Shown: positions 21,398 to 33,050 of the stretch, in pieces | How positions within the stretch are numbered: position 1 is the stretch's first letter | How the letters are laid out: the number at the start of each line of letters is the position of its first letter | Assembly (NCBI GenBank): GCA_022478985.1 | Contig: JAKSZP010002704.1 | Coordinates: 124,001 to 188,000, forward strand | Direction of reading: 5' to 3' | Length of the DNA: 64,000 nt | DNA from: Massospora cicadina | Taxonomy: Eukaryota > Entomophthoromycota > Entomophthoromycetes > Entomophthorales > Entomophthoraceae | Translations under genes and position numbers: made by a program | The notes under the pieces: model-generated | Seen by the model: only the letters and a program-made list of their open reading frames with translations | What the model was told of the DNA's origin: nothing | Databases searched by the model: none

Positions 21398-23037
21398 TGT
21401 CACAGATTCATCTAATAAGAACTAGGCTGGGCTCCCAGTTAAAGTGTGTAAGTACCCAGTGGAGGGACCAGAATGCCAAAGGAATACCAGTCTAAGTGAC
21501 TAATAAGAGTGGGGTTCTATGGGAGACTTGAGGAAAGTAAAAGTTCAGTAATGTACCAAAGGCCCCCAAGGCAAACCAGATGGTTGCATTGGGGGCACTC
21601 GCAAGTCTTGCAGGGAAAACCCCCAAGGGCAGGAGAGGCTGGGAGGATGATGACTCCTCCAGGGTTTGTGGTTGCTGGCCTTCAGATTTGAGTAGGGGGC
21701 TTGCACGCCAGCGAGGGATGGCATGGAGGTCGCCGCATGGTTGGAAGTGTAAGCAGAGTTGGAGTAAGACCCACAAGAGGGGTTGGGACCAAGCTTCCCC
21801 TAGAGGGGGTGCTCTAGGTCCCACAGGTGGGCTGAGCCATTGGTGGCTGATGTGGTTATGGATGCCAAGTCCATGAGTGGTGGGGCATGGGCGCTTAGGT
21901 GCTGTTCTAGCTGGGGAGAAGTTTTAGAGGACTCTGCAACCAAACGGATGGAAGGGTTTTCATAAACGAGGATGCGCGGTAATGAACAAAGCAGTGGGTT
22001 TGTCATCAGGGGTGAGGCGGATTATTGCGTTTATGATCCACTGCCATGTGGTGGGGTCAAGCAACTGGATAACCCAGTTGGCAAACATCAGCAGGAGAAT
22101 TTGGATGATGGTGCATTTCATCAGATCAATCAGTGGAATTTTTATAAAATTAATAAGGCAGACAGAGGCCGTGGCAAGCTAGTTGGGAAATTCGTTCTTT
22201 ATTAAGCAAAAGATAAAAGAATGATTTGACAACTGCCCCTCACCCAGGGCAGTTGCCTTAAGAACTGGGCAAAATGCATGTGGAAGGTATTTTGGGATTG
22301 GCCATTTGGGGTTTGGCAATGTAAACTGGTTGGCTGGCTCAGAGGGGGTATAATGATGCTTTAGATTTTGGCAAAATTCAAGAAAACTTTTGCAAATTTT
22401 TCCAGATTCCTGGGGCCAAACCAAGTTGATACTACTGATCTGGGTCCTGGTCATCTGAGTCAGCCTATTTGCATGGTTTGGGTGTTCCAGATTCGTCCCA
22501 GGAGGCAGGGGCCCTTGGATTGGATTGTTTGTGACTTGAACTAATCCCTTGATTAGAATACTTGTGCAATCTGAACTCCCTGGATCCATTTTGGAGCATT
22601 GGGGCAGATAGTCGGAGTCATTTGGGACCTGATTCAAGATCTGAGCCATACCCTGATCTGATTTCTGGTGCAGGACAGTTTGGACCGGCTCCCTCAGTCT
22701 GGAATTTGCAGGCCAGGCTCCAATGTTGGGAAATGCTGTTTCCCCAAAATTTTGATATAGTTTGTCTGGGGAGTGGGTGGTCCCAGGGGCCTGTCCATGC
22801 CCCCTGGTGTGCGCAATCTCCCTGCAGATTCCTTCTATCAAACTTATCAGGGTTGAGGAGGGGGAAGAATAAGCATGGGGTATCTTTGGGGGGAAGGCAG
22901 TCATTCAGTAATCATCTATCACATGTGCTAGGTCGCTCAGCTGTGATAGAGGGTCCACTGGAGCCTTGTGACCCCTTTTCGTGTGGAAGGGGTGTTGATC
23001 CCTATCCAGTTGCAAGGGCTGGTCCCCAGGACTTACA
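21398..23037 (-). repeat. 3' LTR of element D (1640 bp)
   Basis: This corresponds base for base in order to 27674-28141 plus 34610-35780. On minus it starts TGTAAGTCCTGGGGACCAG (23037) directly after the purine tract AAAGGAAAGGGTAG. The many short open frames in it (such as 22179-22904 and 21492-21824) recur in the other LTR copy and carry no known domain, so I do not count them as genes. Confidence 0.92.
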
Positions 23038-24874
23038 CTACCCTTTCCTTTTTTGACAGGGAGGATTCCACTCTGGGGGCATGGACTAAGGCATAATTCT
23101 TGTGCTGCTCTGGTAGCTTTAAGGCCAGGATGATCGCAATCTCCTGAGGAGGGTGGGGGGCTGTCGGGTGGGAGGTGTGGAATTCCTCTATCAGGTCCTT
23201 GCAGTTTGTACAATCACATGCATTCACCCAGATGTTCTTGTATGAAGGGTAACCTTTCCAGGCAACCAAGTACTGAACAGATCGGCGGGACCTCTGGGAA
23301 GCCAAAATGGCCTCCAATTCCTCTTTCTGAGTTTCTCTGATGATGATTAGTTCTGGGGATGTTGACCTTTCCCCCTTAAAGGGGGTTAGGAGGGAGGTGT
23401 GGAAGACATTGTGCTTCTTCCAGTGTGCGGGCAGTTTCAAGCAGTAGGCTCCATTGCCTAAAGTCCTTCTCACCCTTGAAGGGTCCTGAGAGTTTGGCTG
23501 TAAGATTACAGGTGGGGGCTTTCAGGGGAAGGTTGTGGGTATCTAACATGACAAGGGAATCAACCTTGATCTCATGCCCCAGAAGGCACTTCCTATCGTC
23601 GAACTTCTTGTAGTCCTCGATGGACTTTGTCAAGTGTTTGTGAACCAGGTTGTGCATCTCGCGGAGAGAGCTTATGCGGTCCATGGTGGTGGGAACTGCT
23701 GAGGAGAGTTGGGGCCAATCTGGAAAGAGGGGTTATACCCCAGAGTAGCCTCAAATGGGAGAAAAGCTGGTTGAGGAATGGAGGGAGTTGTTGTATGCAA
23801 ACTGTGCTAGAGGTAGATCCTTGGCCCAGGTGTCTTGTGAGGCCGTCGCATAGCAGTGCAGGTACTGCTCCAGTACCTGGTTCACCCACTCGGTCTGCCC
23901 ATTGGACTGGGGGTGGTAGGCAGTGGATCTACAGGGCTTGATGTGAAGGAGAGTTAGCAACTCTTCCCAGAACTGGCTGTGAACTGGGGTCCCCTGTCAC
24001 TCACTATCTCCTTGGGGAGACCAAACATGGCAAAGACATGGTTGACAAATAAATTTGCGGTCTCTACCGCATTAATAGAAGAGAGGCAGGGGATGAAGAG
24101 TGAAAACTTGGTAAATCAGTCCACGACTACCATGATCACATCTGAGCCACAGGAGGGTGGGTGCTCCATGATGAAGTCCACTGAGACTGAGGTCCATGGC
24201 CCCTCAGCCTGCTGCAAAGGGTGTAGCAGTCCCTTCTTCCCAGAACAATCCGATTTCACCTGGGCACATGTGACACAATGAGAGATCCAAGCGGGAATGT
24301 CCTTTGAGGACTCAGGCCAGTTGTAGGTTCTCTTTATGAGATCTGCACACTTTTTGATACCAGAGTGACTGACAGTCTGGGGGACATGATGTTACTCAAT
24401 GACACGGCTTTGTAGGGAGGGGGAACCCAAACCCTCTAGTGGAACCAGATTGTTCCATCCTGCAAAGTATATGGAGCTTTCTTGCAATGCATGGACTCTA
24501 AGTCAGCAAGAAACTCAATTCCTTCAGGGCAGCAGGTTTGGGAAGCGAGGACACAGAGGAGGAGTGGAGCGTCAGGGTCCAAGTCAGTGAAGGATACAGT
24601 AGGGGGGCCAATGAGAGGATTTTGGAGGGGGAACTACAGTCTTAAGGTCTAGCGGGTCTTCCCCCCATTGGGAGACAGGGAGGGGTTTCAGCTGAGCCTG
24701 TTTGGTAAAATGTTCAGGGGACCTTTAATGAATTTATACCTAAAATGGAACCCACAGAGGTCTTAATATGTGCAAGTTTGCTAATGTCCTAGCTTCTGAG
24801 GTTTGTGGTAGTAGAGCAATGCCTTATGGTCTGTCTGAATGGTAATCTTGTGCTGGTGCCTGCAAGAGGTATCA
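23033..24874 (-). pseudogene. Element D Pol, distal part: RNase H end, integrase, chromodomain
   Basis: On minus: the end of RNase H (TDHKALLYYHKPQKL, about 24800-24840); the zinc-binding part (HVPQTVSHSGIKKCADLIKR, about 24340-24395, then CVTCAQVKSDCSGKKG); the integrase core (SVDFIMEHPP, VVVD*FTKFSLFIPC, FGLPKEIVSDRGPQF, about 23980-24195); then the tail (GAYCLKLPAHWKKHNVFHTS) and a chromodomain (RSVQYLVAWKGYPSYKNIWV, about 23215-23300). The last frame, 23473-23033, runs to a TAA whose first base lies in the LTR. Chromodomains in fungal chromoviruses are thought to direct integration to heterochromatin. Stops and at least three frameshifts make it non-functional. Confidence 0.88.
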
Positions 24875-26299
24875 TCAGTGGGTGAGCGACCATGCCACCG
24901 CCACTAGCTCCTTGTCAAATATTGGCCACACTTGCTCTGTTGCGGTGAACTTATGGGAGTAATAGGCCATCGGGCGCTTGGCTCCCTCATGCTCCTGTAG
25001 CAGCGTGGCACCCACTGCCACTGACAAGGCATCGCAGGCTACTATGAAGAGGTGGGAGATATCATCATGCCGCAGGACGGGGGCTGTGAGAAAAACCTCC
25101 TTGATAGCCTCAAAGGCTTGCTGGAACTCGGGGGACCATTTAAAAGAAGCATTTTTCTCAGTGAGGGGGTGCAGGGGTGCTGCCAGTTGGGAAAGAGTGG
25201 GGGAAAATTTCTTCAAAAAGGTGACAGTTCCAATAAAGCTGTGAAGTTGTTTTTGTGTGGTTGGGGAAGGACAAGACTGAATAACCTCCAGCTTGTAGGA
25301 AGGGATGGCATAACCATCCTTCAGGATAAGATTCCCTAAGAAGGTAACCTCGTCCTTGAAGAATTTGCACTTGGAGGGTTTAAAGAATAGTTCTGCCTTG
25401 TGGAGGGCTGCCACTACTGCTTCTAGGTCCCTGGCGTGTTTCTCAGGGGTGGGGGAATGGACCAAAATGTCATCAATATAGGCCACCTCACATGAGAAGT
25501 GCAAGTCCCCCAACACATTGTCAATGAGGCGCTGGAAGGTGGCTGGTGCATTCTTCAGGCCAAATGACATCAATATGAACTGGAAAAGCCCCCGGTGAGT
25601 GCAGATGGCTGTGAGCCACTCCTGTCCCCTTGCCACCATCACCTAATTAAAGGCGTTCATCAAGTCCAACTTTGAGAAAATGCAAGACTTGGCAATGGCT
25701 TGGGTGATGCTCTGCTCTAAGGGTAAGGAGTATGGGTTGGGGATGATAATATTGTTGAGGTGGCCATAGTTGACGCAGGGGCACAGGGATCCATCTGCTT
25801 TCCTAGCAAAAACTATGGGTGAGGCGACTGGGGAGTACTTCTTGATGAGCCACCCCTTCTCTAGCATCTCATTCAGCCAAATGCCCAAAGCCCTATACTC
25901 TTCCTATGTATAGGGGTAGAGGGGGCAGTTGATTTTAACTAGATCGACTGTCAGCTGGAATGATAAGTCATATTCAGAGTGTGAAGAGAGCTTGGATGCC
26001 AGTGACATGTTGAAGATGGCCTTATATGGGGCTAGGAAGGAGGGAAAGTCCGGAAGGAGGCTGATTAGGATGGGGTCAGGTGAGGAGATGAAACCGAGAG
26101 ATGTGCCCTGGTGAAGGGTCTTTAGCAAGGGAAACTCACCACTCAACTTGAGATTCATGAACAACAAGGAGTTGGTTGCAAGATTAATGTGAGCTTGTTG
26201 GCGGCGCCACCAGCCCACCCCCAAAATTACAGGGTAGAGAAAATCCTGTACAGCTGAGAAGTGGTCAGTAAACCCAAAGTCATGAATTGAGAAGTGCAA
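24875..26299 (-). pseudogene. Element D Pol, proximal part: protease end, RT and RNase H in one frame with two stops
   Basis: A single minus frame runs from 26299 to 24875, with stops only near 25901 and 25643. Upstream it shows DHFSAVQDFLYPVILGVGWW, the end of a protease-like segment. RT motifs follow: LEKGWLIKKYSPVASPIVFA, FARKADGSLCPCVNYGHLN, FSKLDLMNAFN, MSFGLKNAPATFQ and the catalytic VAYIDDILVHS (about 25455-25500). Next are FLGNLILKDGYAIP and LHSFIGTVTFLKKFSPTLSQ, then RNase H (VACDALSVAVGATLLQEHEG and YSHKFTATEQVWPIFDKEL). The aspartates of YIDD are intact. With two stops it cannot give a full polyprotein without readthrough. Confidence 0.9.
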
Positions 26300-26599
26300 T
26301 GGGCGTCAGATGTAGTAGGACTTCATGGACTCTGATGAGGCGCCCAGGATGGATGAAGCTTCCTCCATCGTTAGGTCCAAGGACTGTGCCACTCCAAGGT
26401 TGATAAAGTTACCCGCCGCTCTGGTGTCAAGGAGGGCTTACACTGTGATTTCCCCTGACTCAGAGGGAAAGGAAATGGGGAACAGGAAGTACGCTTGGTC
26501 CTCTTTATTAGGATGAGCAAGAGAAAGGGCAGCTGAGGAGGGGGCATGACCCATCATCAAGAGAGACTGGCCCAGAGGCACAAGGGTGGAGTGCAACTG

Positions 26600-27600
26600 A
26601 TGAGGGGTCTCTGCTAATTCCTTGTCCCAAATGGGTAGTCAAGGGTTAATGCGTACACCTGCTCCACTCTTCTCAGGGGGGAGGCGGGGTCACCCAGGGG
26701 AACAATAGCACCAAACCAAGAAGACTCTGAACTCTGGGGACCCAACAACCCAGCCTCCTGATCTGGGCTGGGGGCAGGCGGTGCTATAGGCAGGGGTTCC
26801 CCTGGGGGGGGTACCCAAGGTGGCCACCAAGGTGGCCACCAAGGGGGAGCAAAGGGCAGCAAGTCCAGGGGGCGCTTCCCTTGGCCGCAACCGCTGGCAG
26901 GGGAGGTGTGGTATGGGGTACCTTGGGGGTGGCAATGGGACATGTGGGGGTGTGAAAGGGCCTGGCCCCAATTTCACGGGGGCACAGAGAATGCAACTTC
27001 TAAGGATCCAGGGAGAGGTTCACAAGCTGTGTGGGCTGCCATGGTGGGGTCCAATGCAGCACGGAATGCAGAGATGGCGATTTCAGCAGGGATGGGTACA
27101 GTTGGAGCCAGGAATGGAAAGGTCTCGATCAGGGAGGGTAGGTCCATGGCTGTCTGTACCAAGGTAAACAGACAGAGGAGGCGCGCCATTATTGACTCAG
27201 GGGCCTGGACCACCAAAGTGACCAGTGCCAACAAGGGGGTGGGGTTGCCTGACTTGGTAGCAGAGTAGAGCACTCCCCTGACCCAACGATGGGCATCCCC
27301 ATCCAGAGCGTCGAGGAGAGCCATGCTCTGCTGTGCATCAGAGGGAAGCGGGGATTTCCCACCATCAGCAGTAAGGCGCACCTGGAGCTCTTCCAGGACG
27401 CCCAGAATTTGATCAGCCACCTCATCAGAAGGTACAGGGGGAACCCCAACCCTATCACATTAACTGATGGAGGGGCGCTCACCACTGGAGCTCAGCGGGG
27501 TGGGGACCAATTCAGCAGAGCCTGGTGGCAGGCCCAGATGAATGAGGCCACCGACCAGCAGGGGAAGGCCAGGTCACAGAGGGAGAGCACATTCAGAGTG
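26600..27600 (-). pseudogene. Gag-like region of element D
   Basis: On minus, MADQILGVLEELQ (27420) leads into a segment with GDAHRWVRGVLYSATKSGNP. The same module is in element F (39040-39110, VEGDARRGVRGLLRSS). A proline/tryptophan-rich stretch (PPWWPPWWPPWVPPP) is encoded at about 26810-26855 by a 12-bp tandem repeat (AGGTGGCCACCA). I see no zinc knuckle. The frame changes at least twice. The function as capsid protein is inferred from its place between the 5' LTR and protease. Confidence 0.7.
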
Positions 27601-27673
27601 AGGGCGTAGGCCAATGCTTCACTCATGCCAGCGAGGAGGGCAGAGAAGGATGAGATTAGTGGTCAGTTCATTA

Positions 27674-28141
27674 TGTCACAGATCAAGCTAATAAGAACTA
27701 GGCTGGGCTCTCAGTTGGGGTTCACGAGAACCCAGTGGAGGGTCCAGAATGCCAAAGGCATAGCGGTCTGAGCAACTAATAAGAGTGGGGTTTCATGGGA
27801 GACGTGAGGAAAGTAAAAGTTCAGTAATATACTGAAGGCCCCCACGGCAAGCCATATGGTTGCATTGGGGGCAACTGCGAGTTTTATGGGGGCAACCCCC
27901 AAGGACAGGAGAAGCAGGGAGGATGATGACTCCTCCAGGGTTTGCAGTTGCTGGCCTTTGGATTTGAGAAGGGGGCTTGTGCACCAGCGAGGGATGGCAC
28001 AGAGGCTGCTGCATGGTTGGAAGTGTGAGAGGAGGTAGATTAAGACCCATGAGAGAAGTTGGGACCAAGTTTCCCCTAGAGGTGGCGCTCCAGGTCCCAC
28101 AGGCGGTCCAAGCCATTAGTGGATGAGGCGGTTATGGATGC
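27674..28141 (-). repeat. 5' LTR of element D, first piece (continues at 34610-35780)
   Basis: Starts TGTCACAGATCAAGC on + and is cut at 28141 by the solo LTR of family C, whose TSD GATGC is 28137-28141. The same order of sequence is found uninterrupted in the 3' LTR at 21398 onward. Confidence 0.92.
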
Positions 28142-29169
28142 TGTAAAAATTTATTGTTCTGGTTATTATAGGTTGATAAACCCAATAAACTTATTACTGC
28201 ACAGGTTCAGTTCTTGTGCAATCCTTCCATGTTGTATATTATTCAATATTATCAGTTGATAAGAGTATGACAACTATTATCTGTAGTTGAATGCAATTCT
28301 TAGATCTTTGCCCAACGCTCAGCCAGTATTCCCGCTTAAAATACTTGAGATGTCTTGATATAGGGATTTGTTCCCTTGTAATGTCCAACCCAATCTTCTC
28401 TGAGATTCCCTGGTGACAGTTTCTTTGGTCCAACACACAGTCAGCAGAAATCCCCTAATGTTTTCCTTCTTTTCTAGATCCCCACTCAGATCTTTACTCT
28501 TTTCCTTAATGAGTCTCCCAATTATCGCACACAGAAATAATATCTTTGAGAAGAATAGAACAATTGAAAGCTGATAAATTTTACGGCTTAAACTATATCC
28601 CAGATGAAAACTATAAAACTATATAACTCTGTTCTAGACTCTGGGGTTTTTTTATGATAAGTGAATTCTAGGGAATTTATAGTAGGGATTCAGTCATCTA
28701 ATCCTTGGTTGAAACCTCTTTGATGAAACGGCAGCTGTTGCCATTGAATTACCCACCCTTGTCTTAGCAGCGATGGTTTTCCCCATCCTGGCTAGGATTC
28801 TGTCATTGGACTCCTCAAGGCATAAATTGGAAAGATCTGGAAAACGTTTCCCTAACGTTTTCCTCTTGATCCAGGTGAACCAACCATATTTGGCAAGCGA
28901 CCTGCTTAGGTAATGGTACTTGTTACTCATTAAGGAAGGTCATGAACCTACTGATCGATTCACTAGTTGCAGGTGGCATCACTCATCTCGCAACTTACTA
29001 CTTACATTCCCAATCAGTCAGTGATGAAACCTGATTAATCCCAATCAGTACACCTGATAGTTTTAATTTTAATCTATTGCTGGGAAGGCTGACCATGGGA
29101 CGGACACTTCCAAATATGACTCAGGAAAGACAAACTTAGTACCAGGGGAGGCACCCCAGAGAAGCGATG

Positions 29170-30073
29170 CTATCTCTTGTTGCCAGCGGGAACGCCACTT
29201 ATGGGGAGGGGGAGGGAACGTGTGAAGGGGCCGTAGCCACTATTGAGCACGTGTGGAGGAAGGGGTCTGGTTTGATGAACCAAACTGGGAACCAGGAGGA
29301 GACCAGCTGTTGGCGACGCAGTGGGAGGTATACAAACATCCACGCTTAAAAGTGGTCCACCAAATGAGACCGGAATCTGTGGACAGCTTCTGGGAGGGTG
29401 GGGGTGGAGCCTGCGATGGCATCCAAGACAATCGTGTGGATAGTCCACATGGCGATTGCAACCACCAGAGCACGGAGGGAGGGTGGAAGGGGGAGGCCAT
29501 TGATAAAGCAAACATATCTCTTGACAGACTGAAGGGATGCGTTTAATCCTGGCCCAGCAGACGTTGAACTTCGCGCCATATCACTTTAGAGGTGGGGCAC
29601 TTTTCCAGGCGGTGGAACAGAGTTCCATACTGGCCACACATGACACAGGATGAGTGTAAAGCGTTAGAGCGCTCAGCTGTACGATACACCCGCCTCAGGC
29701 AGCGCCACACATGGTAGTGGACTTGAGGCTGCAACAGAGGATGGTGTGCATATTTCCAGATATTTTTTTGGGTCTCAATGGATTAAGGGATGTCCATCAT
29801 GTCCAGGTAGTCCACCCTGGATAGGACTTGGGGTCGAATGGGGATCACGCCATCATGGATGGGTAGCCCCTGTACCTCTTGTGTGAACTGAGGAGAGGGG
29901 CGGCCTCTTCAGGTTGTATGTCTGATAATATGAATTCTCCACTCTGCGCTTCGCATGGAGAGTAGGATTCGTTTGTAGTGGGTTTTATTCCCGTGAGGAC
30001 CTGTGGCTGATGTGTGTGATGCGAGGTATTTCATCAGGGAGTGGGGGTTTGATGGATTGTTGAGGCCCAAGGC
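29170..30073 (-). pseudogene. LINE 2 ORF2 C-terminal part with zinc-finger-like motif
   Basis: On minus after the RT frame: YHVWRCLRRVYRTAERSNAL, then CVMCGQYGTLFHRLEKC (about 29590-29645), a C-X2-C-X7-H-X4-C cluster typical of fungal LINE ORF2 ends, then VIWREVQRLLGQD and a stop (29543). In a second frame follows LRALVVAIAMWTIHTIVLDA (about 29400-29475). LINE 3 has the same order (CGG..., SIWQEVARLL, LRSLIIAIAMWTIHKIALDA). At least two frameshifts separate this part from the RT frame. Confidence 0.8.
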
Positions 30074-31381
30074 TCAGGAGAAGTTGGAGCAGGCCGCGCG
30101 GGACCAGTGTTGGGATGGGAGTGTAAGAGCGGTGACGGCCGCGATCCAGGTGCCCAGGATCTTGGCAGCATGGGCTTTGAAGTCAAGCAGGCCCATGCCA
30201 CCTTGATGATGAGGGCCAAACATGACCTCTAGCCATACTGGTGGAGGGCGGCCTGACCAAAGCCATCCTTGCAGCAAAGCATACAGGGATTTGAAGATGC
30301 TTGGGGAGAAGGGGATGGCGTGGGCTCTGAACCAGACTTTGGATAGGAGCATAGAGTTGGCAAGAACAACCCTGCCAGTGAGGGAAGTAGGGTGGGCTCT
30401 GAGAGAGGCGATTCGCTTCGTCACGTTGTCCAGTATACGGCACTCCATTACTGCTGACGCATATCCGCCTGCCTCCATCCACACGCCCAGATGGCGTACC
30501 AGTCCTATGGTAGGACGTGGCACGAAGGGGAGCACCAGTGGAGTGGTGTGTGTTGAGTTAGTAAGGCGTGGACGTGGACGTGGGCGAGCAGATGGGCTGG
30601 GTTGGGAACTAATTGCTGGGGCCCAGCAGTTCTGAAACTGACCAATGAGGATGATTTCAGTTTTGGAGGCATTCAGTGCCACGTTGCTTACCCGGGAATA
30701 TTCCTGGATGAGGGCTTCAAGCGCGCGTGCATCTTTGTTATTAGACACCCCCACCACGCAATCATCTGCAAATGCCATCATCTTGACTGGGGTTTGGCCT
30801 GGCACATGGACCCCAGTGAGTTGGGCATTCACATTTCGCAGTAGTAGGTCAAGGCTGAAGTTGTATAAGAGTGGGCTGAGGGGGTCCCCTTGTCGCAAGC
30901 CCCTTTGAGGGCAGACTACTTCTGTTAGGAATCCTGGGCCACGCACTGCCATTGTCGCAGATTCTGTGAGCAGCATTACCCAGTTTATGAAGCGGGGGGG
31001 GGGTAGGCGGAATTGATGGAGGCAGGCCCTTAGGTATTCCCAGTTTACTCTATCGTAGGCCTTTTGTTGGTCCAAGAATACCAGTGCCCCAGAGGCTGTG
31101 GACTGACATGCATTAGCCACGGAGTGCACGTTATCCCAAATCGACCTTCTGGGGATGTAACTGAATTGTTCTGGGGAGATGGTGGCAAATGCTACAGTCC
31201 CTAAATGGTTAGCCATGATTTTTGTTAAAATTTTGGTGTCTGTGTTTGTTAGAGAAATGGGGCGCCAGTTGGCTAAGTCAAGCTTATCCCCTTTCTTGAA
31301 GAGTGTGACAGTAAAGGCCTCATGTCCTCCTGGTAGGAGGTGCGTTTCCAACAGGCTTTGGTTAAGTGAGGCTAGCAGCAA
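30074..31381 (-). CDS. LINE 2 reverse transcriptase (intact 435-codon frame of ORF2)
   Basis: An uninterrupted frame covers RT motifs in order: TLFKKGDKLDLANWRPISLT, KILTKIMANHLG, FSYIPRRSIWDNVH, FLDQQKAYDRVNWEYLRACL, RGLRQGDPLSPLLYNFSLD, and the catalytic KMMAFADDCVVGVSN (about 30740-30785), with both aspartates present. Then come ALNASKTEIILIGQF and GGMGLLDFKAHAAKILGTWI. The enzyme copies LINE RNA at a nicked target (target-primed reverse transcription). The frame ends at a stop near 30074, whereas LINE 3 continues past the same point. It is the best preserved TE frame in the window. The first residue is arbitrary, since the domain belongs to a longer ORF2. Confidence 0.93.
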   Translation of the reverse strand: MLLASLNQSLLETHLLPGGHEAFTVTLFKKGDKLDLANWRPISLTNTDTKILTKIMANHLGTVAFATISPEQFSYIPRRSIWDNVHSVANACQSTASGALVFLDQQKAYDRVNWEYLRACLHQFRLPPPRFINWVMLLTESATMAVRGPGFLTEVVCPQRGLRQGDPLSPLLYNFSLDLLLRNVNAQLTGVHVPGQTPVKMMAFADDCVVGVSNNKDARALEALIQEYSRVSNVALNASKTEIILIGQFQNCWAPAISSQPSPSARPRPRPRLTNSTHTTPLVLPFVPRPTIGLVRHLGVWMEAGGYASAVMECRILDNVTKRIASLRAHPTSLTGRVVLANSMLLSKVWFRAHAIPFSPSIFKSLYALLQGWLWSGRPPPVWLEVMFGPHHQGGMGLLDFKAHAAKILGTWIAAVTALTLPSQHWSRAACSNFS

Positions 31382-32807
31382 TGGGGATATATATTTGAAA
31401 TATTTTTTGTAGAAATCATATGGAATGCCATCTGGGCCTGGGCATTTTTGGTTTGGTGCACCACAAATGGCTGTCCATAATTCGTTCAGAGTAATTAAAT
31501 TTATTATTTCCGGGTATCAGAAAATGGTGCGGATATGAGCTCAGTCAAGAAATTCCGCCATTTCAGCCGGCTGAATTGGTTTGGCTTGGTATAACTCAGA
31601 GTAATATTTTTGCATTTCGATTGCCACTTTGGCCAATGTGTCCGCAATGGAATTATCCGATCTTTGCACCTGTGTGCAGGCCACACTCTGGCATGGTGCA
31701 AAATTTTTTTAAAGAAGTATGTGGTGCACTTGTCACCTTTAGTGATGCATGTGGCCCTGTATTGGACACAAACCCAATGTTTGTGTTGCCTTTCAAGTGC
31801 ATTGAGGTGGGCGGCTGCCTCCACCCACTTCTGGCCCCATGCAGGGCTGTATCCTGTGGCTGGAATGTTGGACTCCAAGTGGGCCAATTCCGCCAGAGCG
31901 CGCGAGATAACTGCCAATGTGGCTCGTGAGCATCTGGAGGAGAGATGGCGATAGTGGCGGATGGTGTCCTCTTTGAAAGTTGCCCATGTGGAAATGGGGT
32001 CCATGCAAAATGGTGCAACAAACAATTTTGCCAAAGTTTCCTCTTCCACCCACATGGAAAATCCTGGTGATGCGAGCTCGGGGGGCGGATTTTGCACCAA
32101 TGTGGGGCCTTTGCAACTGTAATGGGTAAGTGGTAGGTTATCAAGACCAGTCAGTGGTCGGAGAATTCCATTTTTGTTGTTATGAAGTGGGAGATGTGGG
32201 GTTGAAATTTTGCTGGCATTAGAATAAAGTTGATGCGGGTCATGGACCTTAATTGGCTGTTGTGGATGTGGGGATGCATCATGTTTTCGAGCAGTGGGGC
32301 ATGTCGCGGCAGTGCATCCATTAACCCAAGGGTGGCTTTTAGAACGCGGAGTTCTACATGACCCTGTGGGGCGTGGGGTGAGGGAGGCCACCAGTCCATT
32401 GGTGAGGTTAGCCAACAGTTCATGTCACCAACTAGGAAAGAATCAGGGGGTAGTGGGAGGGATTTGACTGATGAGAAAAATTCCTGACGCTCATGTGCAC
32501 CATTTGGGGCATAGATGTTGATGATTGCGTGCACAACGTCAGCCCACAAGAAGGTGACGATGAGCACTCAGACATTTAGGAATGTTTCTGAGGATATGAA
32601 TTTGAAAAAATTATTTTTCTGAATTAGCACCCCACAGTGCTTTGACCAAAAGGATAGGGATGGGAGGAGCATTGTTTTCCAAGCTTCCTCGGAACCTCGT
32701 GGACAGTGGGACTTCTGGATGGCCAGGATATCCACAGGTAAATTGTGTTGTAAAAAACTCAGTTTCCTAGCCCGGGATGGGGAGGCCTTGAGTCTGGCGA
32801 TATTCAA
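31382..32807 (-). pseudogene. LINE 2 ORF2 N-terminal part: AP-type endonuclease and linker
   Basis: On minus from 32807: LNIARLKASPSRARKLSFLQ, VDILAIQKSHC (family consensus QETH, so the metal-binding Glu is Lys here), a stop near 32568, then IINIYAPNGAHERQEFF, FLVGDMNCWLTSP (GDxN), SMTRINFILMPAKF and FSDHFL (SDH catalytic His, about 32150). The second frame, 32415-31504, covers the linker to the RT. The nuclease would nick target DNA, but the E-to-K change and stops make this copy inactive. Confidence 0.85.
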
Positions 32808-33050
32808 CGTCCCTAGAGTGAAGGTTTCCCCATCGCACTTTAGGTGCGAGGGGGTGGGCCCCCGGGCCCACCAGCCTCTTCAAGGTCCCCACGGGCTTTC
32901 ACAGCAGCGCGGGTGTTAGCAGCAATGCTATTGGGTTTTTTGTTGATTTTTGTGGAAAGAGTTGCGTTGGCTTTGGCCTTCGCTTTTTGTTTTCCCAACA
33001 TCAGACGAATTTTTTGCGGTGCAGATGAGTTTGGTGCACCGTCAAGTGGG

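Noticed and set aside
22179..22904. 241-codon minus-strand frame
   Set aside because: It lies inside the D LTR, recurs in broken form in the other LTR (35109-35390) and has no recognisable domain.
26820..27268. + strand frames of 115-120 codons rich in Gly and Trp
   Set aside because: Shadows of the proline-rich gag of element D on the opposite strand.
30222..30635. 137-codon + strand frame
   Set aside because: Antisense shadow of the LINE 2 RT coding sequence.
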